Assembly (NCBI RefSeq): GCF_900098925.1
Contig: NZ_LT622354.1
Coordinates: forward strand, 1-54,530
Direction of reading: 5' to 3'
DNA: 54,530 nucleotides
DNA from: Bacillus massiliglaciei
GTDB lineage: Bacteria > Bacillota > Bacilli > Bacillales > DSM-1321
The notes under the pieces: model-generated
Databases searched by the model: none
What the model was told of the DNA's origin: nothing
Seen by the model: only the letters and a program-made list of their open reading frames with translations
Made by a program: the position numbers and the translations under genes
Shown here: positions 8,471 to 16,866 of the stretch, piece after piece
How the letters are laid out: the number at the start of each line of letters is the position of its first letter
Position numbering within the stretch: the first letter of the stretch is position 1

Positions 8471-8503
8471 AAGTCCGCGCCGATATGGCTGCGGGCTTTT
8501 TTA
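8471..8503 (+). terminator. terminator after DUF1128 gene
   Basis: GTCCGCGCC and GGCTGCGGGC form a stem with one bulge, followed by TTTTTT. Confidence 0.7.
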
Positions 8504-8531
8504 CATAATGTCCAGGCTGTTTTATGACTGT

Positions 8532-8546
8532 TAGACAGTATGTCTA
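8532..8546. promoter_or_regulatory. short inverted repeat before the nitrilase gene
   Basis: TAGACAGTATGTCTA is a perfect 6-3-6 palindrome about 60 nt before the amidohydrolase start. It may be an operator; no regulator is encoded next to it. Confidence 0.3.
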
Positions 8547-8605
8547 TACCTAAATGACAAACTATTCTGTAAAATAGGTCTAATACTTTCTGAGGGGGAG
8601 CAGTC

Positions 8606-9412
8606 ATGAAGCTGTCATTAGCGCAATTCCAGCCGGTGCTTTTAAACAAAGAGGAAAACTTAAAATCTATGTACAGATATATAAAGGAAGCATCCGCCAA
8701 AAACTGTGACATCATTTTATTTCCGGAACTCGCGTTAACGGGTTATTTCACAAGAGAGAATACGCTTGAAATGGCCGAAGATCTGCACGGCGAAAGCATT
8801 TCCAGACTGAAGGGATGGGCTAAACAATATAATATAATGATCGCCGCCGGCTTTCCTGAGAAGAAAGATGGAAGGATTTATAATTCGGCAGTCTTGATTG
8901 ACCGTCACGGGGAAGTGCTTGGCACTTATCAAAAGGTGCATCTTTGGGATGAAGAGAATAAGTATTTTACACCGGGGGACAATTTTCCTGTCTGGAAAAC
9001 AGAGCTTGGCATGATAGGGATCATGATTTGCTATGATACAGAATTTCCGGAAACGGCCAGGACACTGGCTCGAAAAGGCGCTGAAATTATCCTGGCTCCT
9101 ACCGCCAATATGACGCCGCTTGAGCATTCTCAAAAAATATACATACAAAGCCGTGCGTTAGAAAACCAAATTTTTGTAGCAACTGCCAATCGAATCGGCA
9201 TAGAAGAACAAACCCATTTTTTCGGGGAAAGTGCGGCATCCAGCCCATTTGGGGAATTGCTGATCTTTGGCGATGGAGAAGAGGGCCAGTATTATACGGA
9301 CATTGATTTGAATCAAATCAAGGAAGCGAGAGCAGCCTTTTATTACTTAAATGACCGCCGTGATTCGCGATTATACCAGCTCGAAGGACGAGAGGAGCCA
9401 TCCGCAAAATGA
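8606..9412 (+). CDS. carbon-nitrogen hydrolase (nitrilase superfamily)
   Basis: This 268-residue cytosolic amidohydrolase has the nitrilase Glu-Lys-Cys triad: Glu in FPELALTGY (about E41), Lys in YQKVHLW (about K111) and Cys in MIGIMICYDTEFPE (about C145). Such enzymes hydrolyse linear amides or carbamoyl groups. The start follows GAGGGGGAG. Its stop overlaps the start of the sodium symporter frame by four bases (ATGA), so transporter and enzyme were co-translated, implying the symporter once imported the enzyme's substrate. With the symporter broken the enzyme may be orphaned. Exact substrate unknown. Confidence 0.88.
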   Translation: MKLSLAQFQPVLLNKEENLKSMYRYIKEASAKNCDIILFPELALTGYFTRENTLEMAEDLHGESISRLKGWAKQYNIMIAAGFPEKKDGRIYNSAVLIDRHGEVLGTYQKVHLWDEENKYFTPGDNFPVWKTELGMIGIMICYDTEFPETARTLARKGAEIILAPTANMTPLEHSQKIYIQSRALENQIFVATANRIGIEEQTHFFGESAASSPFGELLIFGDGEEGQYYTDIDLNQIKEARAAFYYLNDRRDSRLYQLEGREEPSAK

Positions 9413-10383
9413 ACAGTGCGCTTATGGGGTATGGCATTATTGGTTTTACCATCATACTGACTTTGATATCGGCGGTCATTAATAAAAAGGATTCGGCACA
9501 AAATGTGGATGACTTATTAACAGCCGGCCGGAAGGTGCCGTTTGGGCTGGTAGCCGCGAGTGTTTGTGTCGCCTGGATTTGGACCGGAACGATCATGGCC
9601 TCTTCTGAAGCAAGTGTCTGGTACGGAATCAATGGCGGCTTCAATTATGCATGGGGCGCTGTTGTGCCGTTTATCATTTTTATTCCGATTGCACTGAGGC
9701 TCCGGAAAATTATGCCGAAGACGAAAACCTTCGTGGAGTTTATTCGTGAGCGGTTCGGCCAATATTTATCTGGTGTTCGGTGTTGTTGTATGTGTCATGC
9801 TGGCGGTCGGAATGGCGTATGCGTTTGAATATACGTTTTATTTACATTATAAAATCGTGGCCTTCCTGTCTGCGATTCTCTTTTCAAGCTTTATTGCCAT
9901 GGCCGGATTAAAAGGGTCCATTTATAATTCAGTTTTTCAATTTTTTGTCATTATGATTGTCATTTTTGTAACGATTCCATTGATTGTGAAAGCAATTGGG
10001 TTAGAAAATATGTATGAAGGAATGCTGAATGCGGTGACAGATACGAGCCATCCGCAGCATAACCCGGATGCATTAAACTTTTTCGGACCTGCAGGCTGGA
10101 GGTACGGACTCAGCGGAATCCTGTTCGCGGCGCCGACCGCTTCTCTTATTTTCGGTCTGTGGTCGCCAAGGCTGAATCAAAAGGTGGCTTTATTATGTTA
10201 GCGGGAGGATTAACAGCATACTTTATGATTACAGACGATGAACTCAATTGGTTTATCGGGAATATATTATCCCTTGCCTTGCCCTTTGCTGTGATCTTGC
10301 TCGGTTTGCCATTTACCAAGAAGAAATATAATTTCTCACAGCTGAAGGAATATCAGCCGGATCATACTGTACAACATTTATAG
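9409..10383 (+). pseudogene. sodium:solute symporter, frameshifted and internally deleted
   Basis: Three overlapping frames together resemble one SSS-family transporter. Frame 1 (9409 to about 9759) gives the N-terminal helices including LLTAGRKVPFG and WIWTGTIMASSE. Frame 2 (about 9760-10155) continues with IYLVFGVVVCV and FSSFIAMAGLKGS. Frame 3 (about 10160-10383) gives the last helices and the cytoplasmic tail. The sum is about 330 residues against roughly 500-600 for the family, so a large middle part is missing as well as two frames being broken. The first frame starts within the stop of the nitrilase gene. It cannot make a working transporter. Confidence 0.85.
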
Positions 10384-10404
10384 AGGGGGACAGCCATATG
10401 TCAT

Positions 10405-10563
10405 TTGCCGGCGTTTCAATTTTATCATTGGCTGACATTCATTTGGTGCGGAGCGGGAATGCTTTTTATTGCAGCGGCTTCCATTCGGGAAATTTTCTTT
10501 CAAAAAAAGCCTAAGAAGAAAGCAGAAGGCATTTCCGATCCGAAAGATAAGCAGATGATTTAG
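10405..10563 (+). pseudogene. small one-helix protein, probable symporter partner, start lost
   Basis: A 52-codon frame from a TTG at 10405 gives FQFYHWLTFIWCGAGMLF then a helix and the basic tail FFQKKPKKKAEG. It begins just after the symporter stop behind GAGGGGG, and in the position where a start would be expected the in-frame codon is ATA (10396). The nearby ATG at 10398 is out of frame. It looks like a small membrane subunit co-transcribed with the symporter. Either the TTG is used or the gene is dead like its neighbour. Confidence 0.5.
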
Positions 10564-10595
10564 GTCTTAAGCGAGATGAATGCAAGGTGCCATCT

Positions 10596-10637
10596 TCCCT
10601 GCAAACAGGGCTCCCAGTGAACCGGGGGCTTTTTTTA
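10596..10637 (+). terminator. terminator after the symporter operon
   Basis: GGCTCCCAG and CCGGGGGC pair across a short loop and are followed by TTTTTTT. Confidence 0.65.
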
Positions 10638-10921
10638 TGAGGAAAAGTATTCATTTTCTTCAGCAGTATCCAGTTTGGAACAGGAATCCAAAGCATTTTC
10701 CTTTTTAAGGAAGAAATATATGGTACTTTTCGAATGCGTGGTATAGATGTATAATGATTGAGCTAGTCTTTTTTGAATTTTTTAAAAAGATTATAGGAGC
10801 ATTAACCAGTATTAAATGAAGGCAATGTGCCAAGCAGGAAAGCCGATAAAAGGGACGGCAGTGCTTAAGGGATAAAGGCATCATGCCAGAGAATCACCAG
10901 GGAATAAGAGGGGGAGAAATC
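10638..10921 (+). other. fumarase upstream region
   Basis: The 284-bp stretch is AT-rich at first. It contains a TATAAT at 10750-10755 as a possible -10 box without a good -35, and a purine-rich leader ending in GAGGGGGAG before the fumarase start. I see no riboswitch or small gene. Confidence 0.4.
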
Positions 10922-12502
10922 ATGGATATTGCAAAATTCCAGGAGAGTATGTACAGCTTAGTTGTGGAGACTTCTACGAATTTGCCGAAGGATGTGCGCC
11001 GTGCGATCAAGGGGGCGAAAGCACGGGAAAATGCGGGAACTCGTTCAGCACTGAGCCTGGCTACCATCACGAATAATATCACAATGGCTGATGACAATGT
11101 TTCGCCAATCTGTCAGGATACAGGACTGCCTACTTTTAAGATCAAGACACCTGTTGGCGTCAACCAACTGGAAATGAAAGAGGCTATCCGCAATGCGATC
11201 ATACTGGCAACAAAAGGCGGCAAACTCCGTCCAAATGCTGTTGATTCCTTAACAGGGGTAAACAGCGGGGATAACCTGGGCGTCGGACTTCCGGTCATGA
11301 AATTCGAACAATGGGAAAAAGACTATATAGATGTACGGTTAATTTTAAAAGGCGGCGGCTGTGAGAATAAAAACATCCAATACAGTCTGCCGACAGAGCT
11401 TGAAGGTCTCGGAAAAGCCGGGCGTGATTTGGATGGCGTGCGCAAATGTATTCTTCATTCTGTCTATCAGGCACAGGGACAGGGCTGCAGCGCCGGTTTC
11501 ATTGGTGTCGGAATTGGGGGAGACCGTTCTTCCGGGTATGATCTAGCGAAAGAACAGCTTTTCCGCAATAGTGAAGATGTGAACCCGAATGAAGATCTTC
11601 GCAAGCTTGAAGAATATATTATGGAGCATGCGAACGAACTTGGCATCGGCACAATGGGCTTTGGCGGGGAAACAACGCTTCTTGGCTGTAAAATTGGGGT
11701 CATGCACCGGATTCCTGCGAGTTTCTTCGTATCGGTTGCCTACAATTGCTGGTCATTCCGCCGTCTTGGCGTGAAAATCGATCCTGAAACAGGCGCGATA
11801 CAGGAATGGCTGTATCAGGAAGGCGAGAAGATTGATTTTGCTTTGGAAGCAGCAAAAGAAGCAAAGGCGAAGGCTGAAATTGCAGCAGCTATTGAAAGCG
11901 AAGCGGAAGCGGAAGCGCCTCGTGAAGTCGTGCTTCAGGCACCCATTACGGAAGAACAAATCCGTGAATTGAAGGTCGGCGACGTTGTCCATATTAACGG
12001 AAGAATGTATACAGGCCGTGATGCCATTCATAAGCATTTGTCTGAACATGATGCACCGATCGATCTTGACGGACAAATTATTTATCACTGCGGACCGGTC
12101 ATGCTGAAGGATGAAGAGGGCAAATGGTATGTCAAAGCGGCTGGTCCGACAACCAGTATCCGTGAAGAACCATACCAAGGCGACATCATGAAGCGTTTTG
12201 GAATCAGGGCTGTGATTGGCAAAGGCGGCATGGGTCCTAAAACGCTTGCGGCCCTGGAAGAGCATGGCGGTGTTTACCTGAATGCGATCGGCGGTGCAGC
12301 TCAATATTATGCGGACTGTATTAAATCTGTCGATGGTGTGAATTTCACTGAGTTTGGCATTCCGGAAGCCATGTGGCATTTGAATGTTGAAGGCTTCACA
12401 GCTGTTGTCACTATGGATTCTCATGGAAACAGCCTTCACCAGGATGTACAGCAGAGTTCACTTGAAAAGCTGGCACAATTTAAAGAACCTGTTTTTAAAT
12501 AA
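10922..12502 (+). CDS. fumA: class I fumarate hydratase (iron-sulfur)
   Basis: This 526-residue enzyme of the TCA cycle interconverts fumarate and malate with a 4Fe-4S cluster. The alpha domain (about 1-290) carries the cluster-binding cysteines in SPICQDTGLP, GGGCENKN and GQGCSAGFIG. The beta domain (about 355-520) carries GRMYTGRDAIHK and GPTTSIREEPY. Alpha and beta are fused, as in FumA/FumB rather than the split archaeal form. ATG 10922 follows GAGGGGGAG; an upstream frame extension from 10883 lacks a site. An Ala/Glu-rich linker (about 317-345) joins the domains. Many Bacillus use class II CitG; whether this genome also has one is not visible. Confidence 0.93.
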   Translation: MDIAKFQESMYSLVVETSTNLPKDVRRAIKGAKARENAGTRSALSLATITNNITMADDNVSPICQDTGLPTFKIKTPVGVNQLEMKEAIRNAIILATKGGKLRPNAVDSLTGVNSGDNLGVGLPVMKFEQWEKDYIDVRLILKGGGCENKNIQYSLPTELEGLGKAGRDLDGVRKCILHSVYQAQGQGCSAGFIGVGIGGDRSSGYDLAKEQLFRNSEDVNPNEDLRKLEEYIMEHANELGIGTMGFGGETTLLGCKIGVMHRIPASFFVSVAYNCWSFRRLGVKIDPETGAIQEWLYQEGEKIDFALEAAKEAKAKAEIAAAIESEAEAEAPREVVLQAPITEEQIRELKVGDVVHINGRMYTGRDAIHKHLSEHDAPIDLDGQIIYHCGPVMLKDEEGKWYVKAAGPTTSIREEPYQGDIMKRFGIRAVIGKGGMGPKTLAALEEHGGVYLNAIGGAAQYYADCIKSVDGVNFTEFGIPEAMWHLNVEGFTAVVTMDSHGNSLHQDVQQSSLEKLAQFKEPVFK

Positions 12503-12530
12503 AAAAGAATGTAACTGGCAAACTATGAAA

Positions 12531-12566
12531 AGGAAGAGCTGACGCCGTCGGTTCTTCCTTTTTTTT
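12531..12566 (+). terminator. fumarase terminator
   Basis: GGAAGAGCTGACG and a pairing CGTCGGTTCTTCC form a long stem, followed by TTTTTTTT. Confidence 0.85.
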
Positions 12567-12663
12567 CTTCTCAGCCAATCTTGTCCCCTGTGGTAAACTT
12601 TAGATAGGAGATTATTCCAATTGAGGAATCCGGATGTAATGGAACATGGAAGGAGAACCGTTT

Positions 12664-12930
12664 GTGACAAAAGAGAATGCACGATTATTCATGACAGTAG
12701 GTTTATTAAAAAGTTTGCTTGGCGTATTTCTCCTGTTTTTTAGTGTGCGGTTCGGGATATCACTTGGAGAGAATTGGCTAAGCAGAGAAGGAGAGGCGGA
12801 TACTTCCCTTTATATAAAGGTCATCAGTGGATATACGAATAGTTTTCTAGCTTGTGGAAGCATCCTGTTAGGAGCGGGACTCTTGGTGCTTTGCTTCGGG
12901 TATTATAAGCTGCTGAGCAGAAACAACTAA
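12664..12930 (+). CDS. small two-helix membrane protein
   Basis: This is an 88-residue protein from a GTG at 12664 that follows AAGGAG with 8 nt spacing; the ATG at 12646 overlaps that site. Two hydrophobic segments are present: FMTVGLLKSLLGVFLLFF and a second around ACGSILLGAGLLVLCFGYY. The stretch between, about 30 residues including ENWLSREGEADTSLY, is polar. I do not recognise the family. It stands alone between the fumarase terminator and the IS remnant. Confidence 0.65.
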   Translation: MTKENARLFMTVGLLKSLLGVFLLFFSVRFGISLGENWLSREGEADTSLYIKVISGYTNSFLACGSILLGAGLLVLCFGYYKLLSRNN

Positions 12931-13047
12931 GGCTCCTCTGAAGACTGTCTGTTAATGTGACAATTTTTCGACATCTTTATAAATCCCTTGATACAGCAGT
13001 CTTTCAGGTGTACGATCGTATATATTTTTTAGAAAGAAGAGATAGAA

Positions 13048-13170
13048 GTGAAGAAACTGATCTTGTTATTTGCAGCCGTGGTTATTGCTCTCTCTGTAGG
13101 GCATCAAATCAATGGAGGCTACCGGGATCCCAGAAAACCCCGCCCAAGACATTTTTTTCGTCTGAAATAA
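13048..13170 (+). CDS. predicted 40-residue secreted or membrane peptide
   Basis: GTG at 13048 opens a 40-codon frame: MKKLILLFAAVVIALSVG is a textbook signal segment, followed by HQINGGYRDPRKPRPRHF, a basic, proline-rich tail. The upstream AAGAAGAG is a weak ribosome binding site. A terminator hairpin (13188-13212) follows 17 nt after the stop. A 98-codon frame overlapping on the same strand has no such features. Unknown function; could be a small envelope peptide or a bacteriocin-like product. Confidence 0.45.
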   Translation: MKKLILLFAAVVIALSVGHQINGGYRDPRKPRPRHFFRLK

Positions 13171-13187
13171 GTCTGTTTCCCCAAAAA

Positions 13188-13212
13188 AGCCCCTCCTATC
13201 AGCGGAGGGGCT
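13188..13212 (+). terminator. terminator hairpin, left flank of the IS remnant
   Basis: AGCCCCTCC and GGAGGGGCT form a 9-bp stem. The element end begins at the next base. The sequence matches the hairpin at 13746-13771 at 24 of 26 aligned positions. Confidence 0.75.
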
Positions 13213-13425
13213 CAGATTGTCGACAAAAGGCCTTCAGAATGGTCTCATTCTGAAGGCCTTTTGTCTTTTTGAGATTTTCTTAGGTATTTTATGGTCTGAT
13301 TTTAAGCAAAATGCTCTTCGAGTATTCTATTTTAGACCATAGCCGAAGCTTGCCATGTTCAATTGGCAAGCTTCTTTAAATTCATAGCAGCAAAAGTAAG
13401 CATCGCCTGCATGGACAATTTTTTA

Positions 13426-13509
13426 ATGATCCTGTGGTACAAGTTGCTCTATTGTAATCATTTCCATTTGATCACGTTCACTTATTTGATTTTTTGTTAT
13501 CATATCCAT
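13426..13509 (-). pseudogene. transposase remnant, first 28 codons
   Basis: MDMITKNQISERDQMEM runs on to LVPQDH and then meets a stop created at the deletion junction. It differs from the left-edge copy by a few substitutions. Confidence 0.8.
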
Positions 13510-13536
13510 TCACCTCAGACATTTATTTAGAAAGGA

Positions 13537-13660
13537 GTAGATTGTAGTGTAGGCGGCGACTCCTGCGGGGAAAGCGTGAAGGCCGATACCCCGCAGGAGC
13601 AAAGCGACGAGGAGGATTGGGCCACGCCCGCGGAAAGCGACCGCCGAAACGAAAATCAAC
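13537..13660. repeat. structured GC-rich repeat, copy 2
   Basis: This is the same unit as 737-860 at a constant offset of 12800. T766/A793 in copy 1 are C13566/G13593 here, and A770 becomes G13570 opposite C13589, extending the stem. Changes that keep pairing suggest selection on the folded form, or gene-conversion among many genomic copies. Confidence 0.65.
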
Positions 13661-13745
13661 TAACACTATTTCAAAAACTATTACTATTATTTTAAAAGAA
13701 AAAAGACTGTAGGCAAACTCGAATTTCGAGTTTGTCTACAGTCTG

Positions 13746-13771
13746 AGCCCCTCCATATCAGAGGAGGGGCT
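13746..13771 (-). terminator. terminator hairpin, right flank of the IS remnant (yhaP side)
   Basis: AGCCCCTCC and GGAGGGGCT enclose ATATCAGA. It lies 43 nt beyond the yhaP stop on that gene's strand. Its T-tract on the minus strand is displaced by the IS. Confidence 0.7.
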
Positions 13772-13777
13772 TTCCGG

Positions 13778-13811
13778 AATTTGTTTGTGGATATGAGCAA
13801 GATGGGGCAAT
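13778..13811. repeat. 34-bp exact duplicate of an internal yfkAB segment
   Basis: The 34 bases equal 7492-7525 inside yfkAB in the same orientation; identity ends sharply on both sides. Here they form the 3' untranslated part of yhaP, between its stop and the hairpin. Confidence 0.85.
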
Positions 13812-13814
13812 TTA

Positions 13815-15068
13815 TTAACGGTCTTTTTTAGAAAGCTGTAAAGCTCTTTTCAGACTCTTGAATGTTTTGGCGCTTCCATACATAAGTACACCGCCGCGGT
13901 AAACCCGTGCACCAATTATGCCAAGAAGAATAATCGTTGCAAGCAGGATACCGATACTTAAAGCAACTTCCCAGAATGGGACCTGCAGCATGCCGACACG
14001 CATGAACATGATCATCGGACTGAAGAATGGAATGAACGATGTTACCGTAATATAAGGAGCCGATGGGTTGCTCAGGCCAAACATGGCGAGCATGAAGGCA
14101 ACAACCACAAGCATGGTCATCGGCGATATCATCTGCTGTACATCTTCAATCCGGCTGACAACCGATCCGAGGCAGGCAGCAAGGGTGGCATAAAGGAAAT
14201 AGCCCAGCAAAGAAAAGACAATCGCATACACAATGGTAGAGGCGTTCGTACTTCCGAAACCGAAAAAGGAGAAGAAACCTTCATTCATGTCGCTGAGATT
14301 TGACCTGATGGAAAAATAGCCGACAGCAAAAAACAAAATCATCTGGGTAAGACTGAGCAGGGCGATTCCGATAATCTTCGCAAACATTTGAGTGATAGGC
14401 GGTACGCTGGAAATAAGGATTTCCATCACTCTGGAGGTCTTCTCCGTTGCAACCTCCATCGCAATCATAGAAGCGTACATTAACACCCCAAAGTAAATGA
14501 CGAAGAGGAGCACATAGACAAGCCCGCGGGCTTGATTTAGATCTTCTTCCGTTTTCGCATTCTTTTCTAAGGCGACTGTTTGAAATGCAGGAGGCGTGTT
14601 CAATTCAGCCATTTGTTCAGAAGTGAGATTCATTTTTTCAGCTGCCATTCTGCTTTTCAGCTGAGTCAGAACGAGAAGCAGCTCATCACTCGTCGTTGTA
14701 TCGGAAATTTGATTCGCTTTGTATGTGCCGCGGATGCCTTCTTCCGCATTGCCTTCCATCAGCAGGTAACCGTCAATCTTTTCATCTCTGATCAGCTTTT
14801 CCGCTTCTTTTTCAGAAGCAGCTTGAAGCAGCTCTGTCTCTGTTTTCATTGCATTGGCTTCTGCTTGATAGGCCGCGAATAAATTTTCTCCGCTATGGTC
14901 GATGACAGCAATTTTCGTTTCATCATCACCGCCGAAGGAATCAATCAGTTTGGAAATATTGCTCATGACAAGAATAAGAGCAAGAATAATGGCTGTTGAG
15001 ATAATGAACGATTTTGTTTTTAGCTTGGACATGTAGGTATGTGACAGGACAATCCAGAACTTATTCAT
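13815..15068 (-). CDS. yhaP: ABC transporter permease, YhaP/NatB type
   Basis: This 417-residue ABC-2 type exporter permease has one N-terminal helix (SFIISTAIILALILVMSNI), a long extracytoplasmic domain (about 45-165), then five or six helices in the C-terminal half. The motif EVATEKTSRVMEILISS is typical of NatB-like permeases. Its size fits B. subtilis YhaP (about 419) better than NatB. I chose ATG 15068, preceded by AGGTG at 6 nt; a GTG at 15077 gives three more residues. It overlaps the ATPase gene end by 8 nt. Sodium or antimicrobial efflux is known for relatives; the substrate here is unproven. Confidence 0.82.
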   Translation of the reverse strand: MNKFWIVLSHTYMSKLKTKSFIISTAIILALILVMSNISKLIDSFGGDDETKIAVIDHSGENLFAAYQAEANAMKTETELLQAASEKEAEKLIRDEKIDGYLLMEGNAEEGIRGTYKANQISDTTTSDELLLVLTQLKSRMAAEKMNLTSEQMAELNTPPAFQTVALEKNAKTEEDLNQARGLVYVLLFVIYFGVLMYASMIAMEVATEKTSRVMEILISSVPPITQMFAKIIGIALLSLTQMILFFAVGYFSIRSNLSDMNEGFFSFFGFGSTNASTIVYAIVFSLLGYFLYATLAACLGSVVSRIEDVQQMISPMTMLVVVAFMLAMFGLSNPSAPYITVTSFIPFFSPMIMFMRVGMLQVPFWEVALSIGILLATIILLGIIGARVYRGGVLMYGSAKTFKSLKRALQLSKKDR

Positions 15069-15960
15069 ATGCCGCACCTACTTTCTCAATGAATATGTCA
15101 TTCAATGAAGGCTCTTCCAGTTCAAATTTCCGGACAAATCCGCGCGGAACTAAATCCTGAATGATACTGGCTGCCACATCTTCTCCGGTCACCTGAAGAA
15201 GCTTGCCTTCCGGCGTTGTTTTCACTTTGGTTACACCGGGATAGGTATCCAAAAAGGATAAATCGAAATCGGCACGGATGGACACATTCTTTTTCCCGAA
15301 GGAGCGTTTAATATCCTTCAGTTTCCCGGCTACAACAGGGGCACCGCGATGCATAATGCATAAATGCTCACACATTTCCTCGACATGCTCCATGCGGTGG
15401 CTGGAAAAGACGATTGTTGTTCCGGCATCCCGGAGATCAATCACGGCTTTTTTCAGCATCTCTACATTGAGAGGATCCAGTCCGCTGAACGGCTCGTCCA
15501 AAATCAGAAGCTTCGGCTTGTGGATCATGGCACTGATCAGCTGAATCTTTTGCTGGTTTCCTTTCGATAATTCTTCGACGCGTTTCTCTAAGTATTCCGG
15601 AACTTTAAACCGATCCAGCCAGTATTCCAATTCTGTGAGGGCATCCTGCTTATTCATGCCCCGCAGCCTGGCCAGATAAACGATTTGGTCACGGACCTTC
15701 AGCTTCGGATACAATCCGCGTTCCTCAGGCAGATATCCGATCGAAGCGCTTGTGGAATAATCAATTTTCTCTCCATTCCAGGCAATGCTTCCTTCTGTCG
15801 GTTCGAGAAGGCCGAGAATCATACGGAATGTAGTTGTTTTTCCGGCTCCATTCCCGCCCAAAAAACCAAACATTTCATTCTCAGGAATTGTCAGGTTGAG
15901 ATTGTTTACTGCAGTAAAATCACCGAACTTCTTTGTTACATCTTTAATTTGTAACGCCAA
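15061..15960 (-). CDS. yhaQ: ABC transporter ATP-binding protein, YhaQ/NatA type
   Basis: This is the 299-residue ATPase partner of the permease downstream. Walker A is GGNGAGKTT (about residue 35), the signature LSKGNQQKIQ (about 131), Walker B LLILDEP (about 150) and the switch His is in SSHRMEHVEE. The C-terminal extension of about 80 residues is usual for the YhaQ/NatA group. The start is TTG, supported by AGGAGGTG seven bases upstream; no ATG is suitably placed. The two genes form a translationally coupled operon. Confidence 0.88.
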   Translation of the reverse strand: MALQIKDVTKKFGDFTAVNNLNLTIPENEMFGFLGGNGAGKTTTFRMILGLLEPTEGSIAWNGEKIDYSTSASIGYLPEERGLYPKLKVRDQIVYLARLRGMNKQDALTELEYWLDRFKVPEYLEKRVEELSKGNQQKIQLISAMIHKPKLLILDEPFSGLDPLNVEMLKKAVIDLRDAGTTIVFSSHRMEHVEEMCEHLCIMHRGAPVVAGKLKDIKRSFGKKNVSIRADFDLSFLDTYPGVTKVKTTPEGKLLQVTGEDVAASIIQDLVPRGFVRKFELEEPSLNDIFIEKVGAAYE

Positions 15961-16132
15961 TTTGGCACCTCCTAAAAAAGTCTTTCGAACAGCTGCTTTT
16001 CACCTTTTTACAGGGAAAAAAATACGATAAGTAAATAAGGGCCAACAAATAACGGAAATAATGTCTATGTATTTGCTGTTCGGGGTAAAGGGAAACTATG
16101 TATTTTTGCGGCGCAAGACAGGGGGAGTTTTT

Positions 16133-16771
16133 TTGAAAAAATATCTGTTGGTAATCTCTGTCCTTATTTGGATCTCCATTGCCGCGGCTGGCTGCCATTA
16201 TGGCCTCCTGAGTATGAATCTGAATGAACTGAAGGCGCTGCTGAATCAGGCTGAGGAGAGTATAGGCTTTTTATTTGTTCTGTTTTTTTCCTTGAGAATC
16301 CTGCTTTTTATACCAAGCTCTGTATTCATTCTGACCGGGAGCATGCTTTTTTCGGTCTGGGAAAACCTGATTTTTGCCCTTCTAAGCATGTTCATTACGG
16401 AAAGCCTGATTTATTTCTATGGACGGTATTTGAACAGGGCGCGCGTGATTACTCTTATAGCAGAAAAGTATCCTAAGCTATATGGAAAAATGAACCGGAA
16501 GAAATATATTTATTTGTTTTCTGTCATAGCCCTGCCTGCAGCCCCGACTGACTTTGCCTGCTTGCTCGCATCGGCTCTGCGGATGAAATATCTCTATTAC
16601 ATCGGAATAGTCCTGATCGGGTATATCCCGCTGATTCTTTTGTATTCTTTATTCGGAAAAGTTCTCATGAACCACAGTTCTCTTATGGCGATTCTGTCTG
16701 CAACAGTGCTGGCCGGATGCGTTCTGGTCATTGTCTTTAAATCGAAAAAGGAATTATCAAAGGAATGTTAA
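16133..16771 (+). CDS. TVP38/TMEM64 (VTT domain) membrane protein
   Basis: This is a 212-residue membrane protein from a TTG at 16133 that follows AGGGGGAG; the longer frame from 16061 lacks a site. Segments FVLFFSLRILLFIPSSVFILTGSMLF and the glycine/proline-bearing ALPAAPTDFACLLASALRMKYLYY fit the VTT/DedA-like fold (reentrant loops, five or six helices). Family members act in lipid scrambling or envelope homeostasis. It diverges from yhaQP with about 170 bp between. Confidence 0.75.
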   Translation: MKKYLLVISVLIWISIAAAGCHYGLLSMNLNELKALLNQAEESIGFLFVLFFSLRILLFIPSSVFILTGSMLFSVWENLIFALLSMFITESLIYFYGRYLNRARVITLIAEKYPKLYGKMNRKKYIYLFSVIALPAAPTDFACLLASALRMKYLYYIGIVLIGYIPLILLYSLFGKVLMNHSSLMAILSATVLAGCVLVIVFKSKKELSKEC

Positions 16772-16866
16772 GGCTGAAAAAAGGACTGTAACCGGAACCG
16801 CTTTATAGTTCTTCCCTGCATATTTCTACGGATGAAAAAGGAAAAAGTTTCAAAAAAATAATAAAG

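Larger units (their letters stand above)
13213..13745 (-). mobile_element. IS1182-type element with large internal deletion (533 bp)
   Basis: The left end reads CAGATTGTCGACAAA and the right end, inverted, CAGACTGTAGACAAA (13 of 15 equal). The left part holds the last ~23 codons of the transposase (QAMLTFAAMNLKKLAN then stop, 13359-13427). These are joined out of frame to its first 28 codons (13426-13509) and the leader repeat. Everything between, most of the gene, is gone. Each end carries a hairpin just inside the terminal repeat (13225-13262, and about 13704-13744). It could be mobilised in trans by a full copy such as the one at the left edge. Confidence 0.85.

Noticed and set aside
9700..9830. 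Programmed frameshift in the symporter
   Set aside because: No slippery sequence or pseudoknot is evident and a second break plus a large deletion follow.
11753..12439. 228-codon reverse-strand frame inside fumA
   Set aside because: It lies fully antisense to a well-conserved enzyme, has no start signal and no family features. Long antisense frames are common in biased codons.
12957..13253. 98-codon frame across the small-peptide gene and the IS end
   Set aside because: It crosses a terminator and the IS boundary and lacks a ribosome binding site; the 40-codon GTG frame inside is a better gene.
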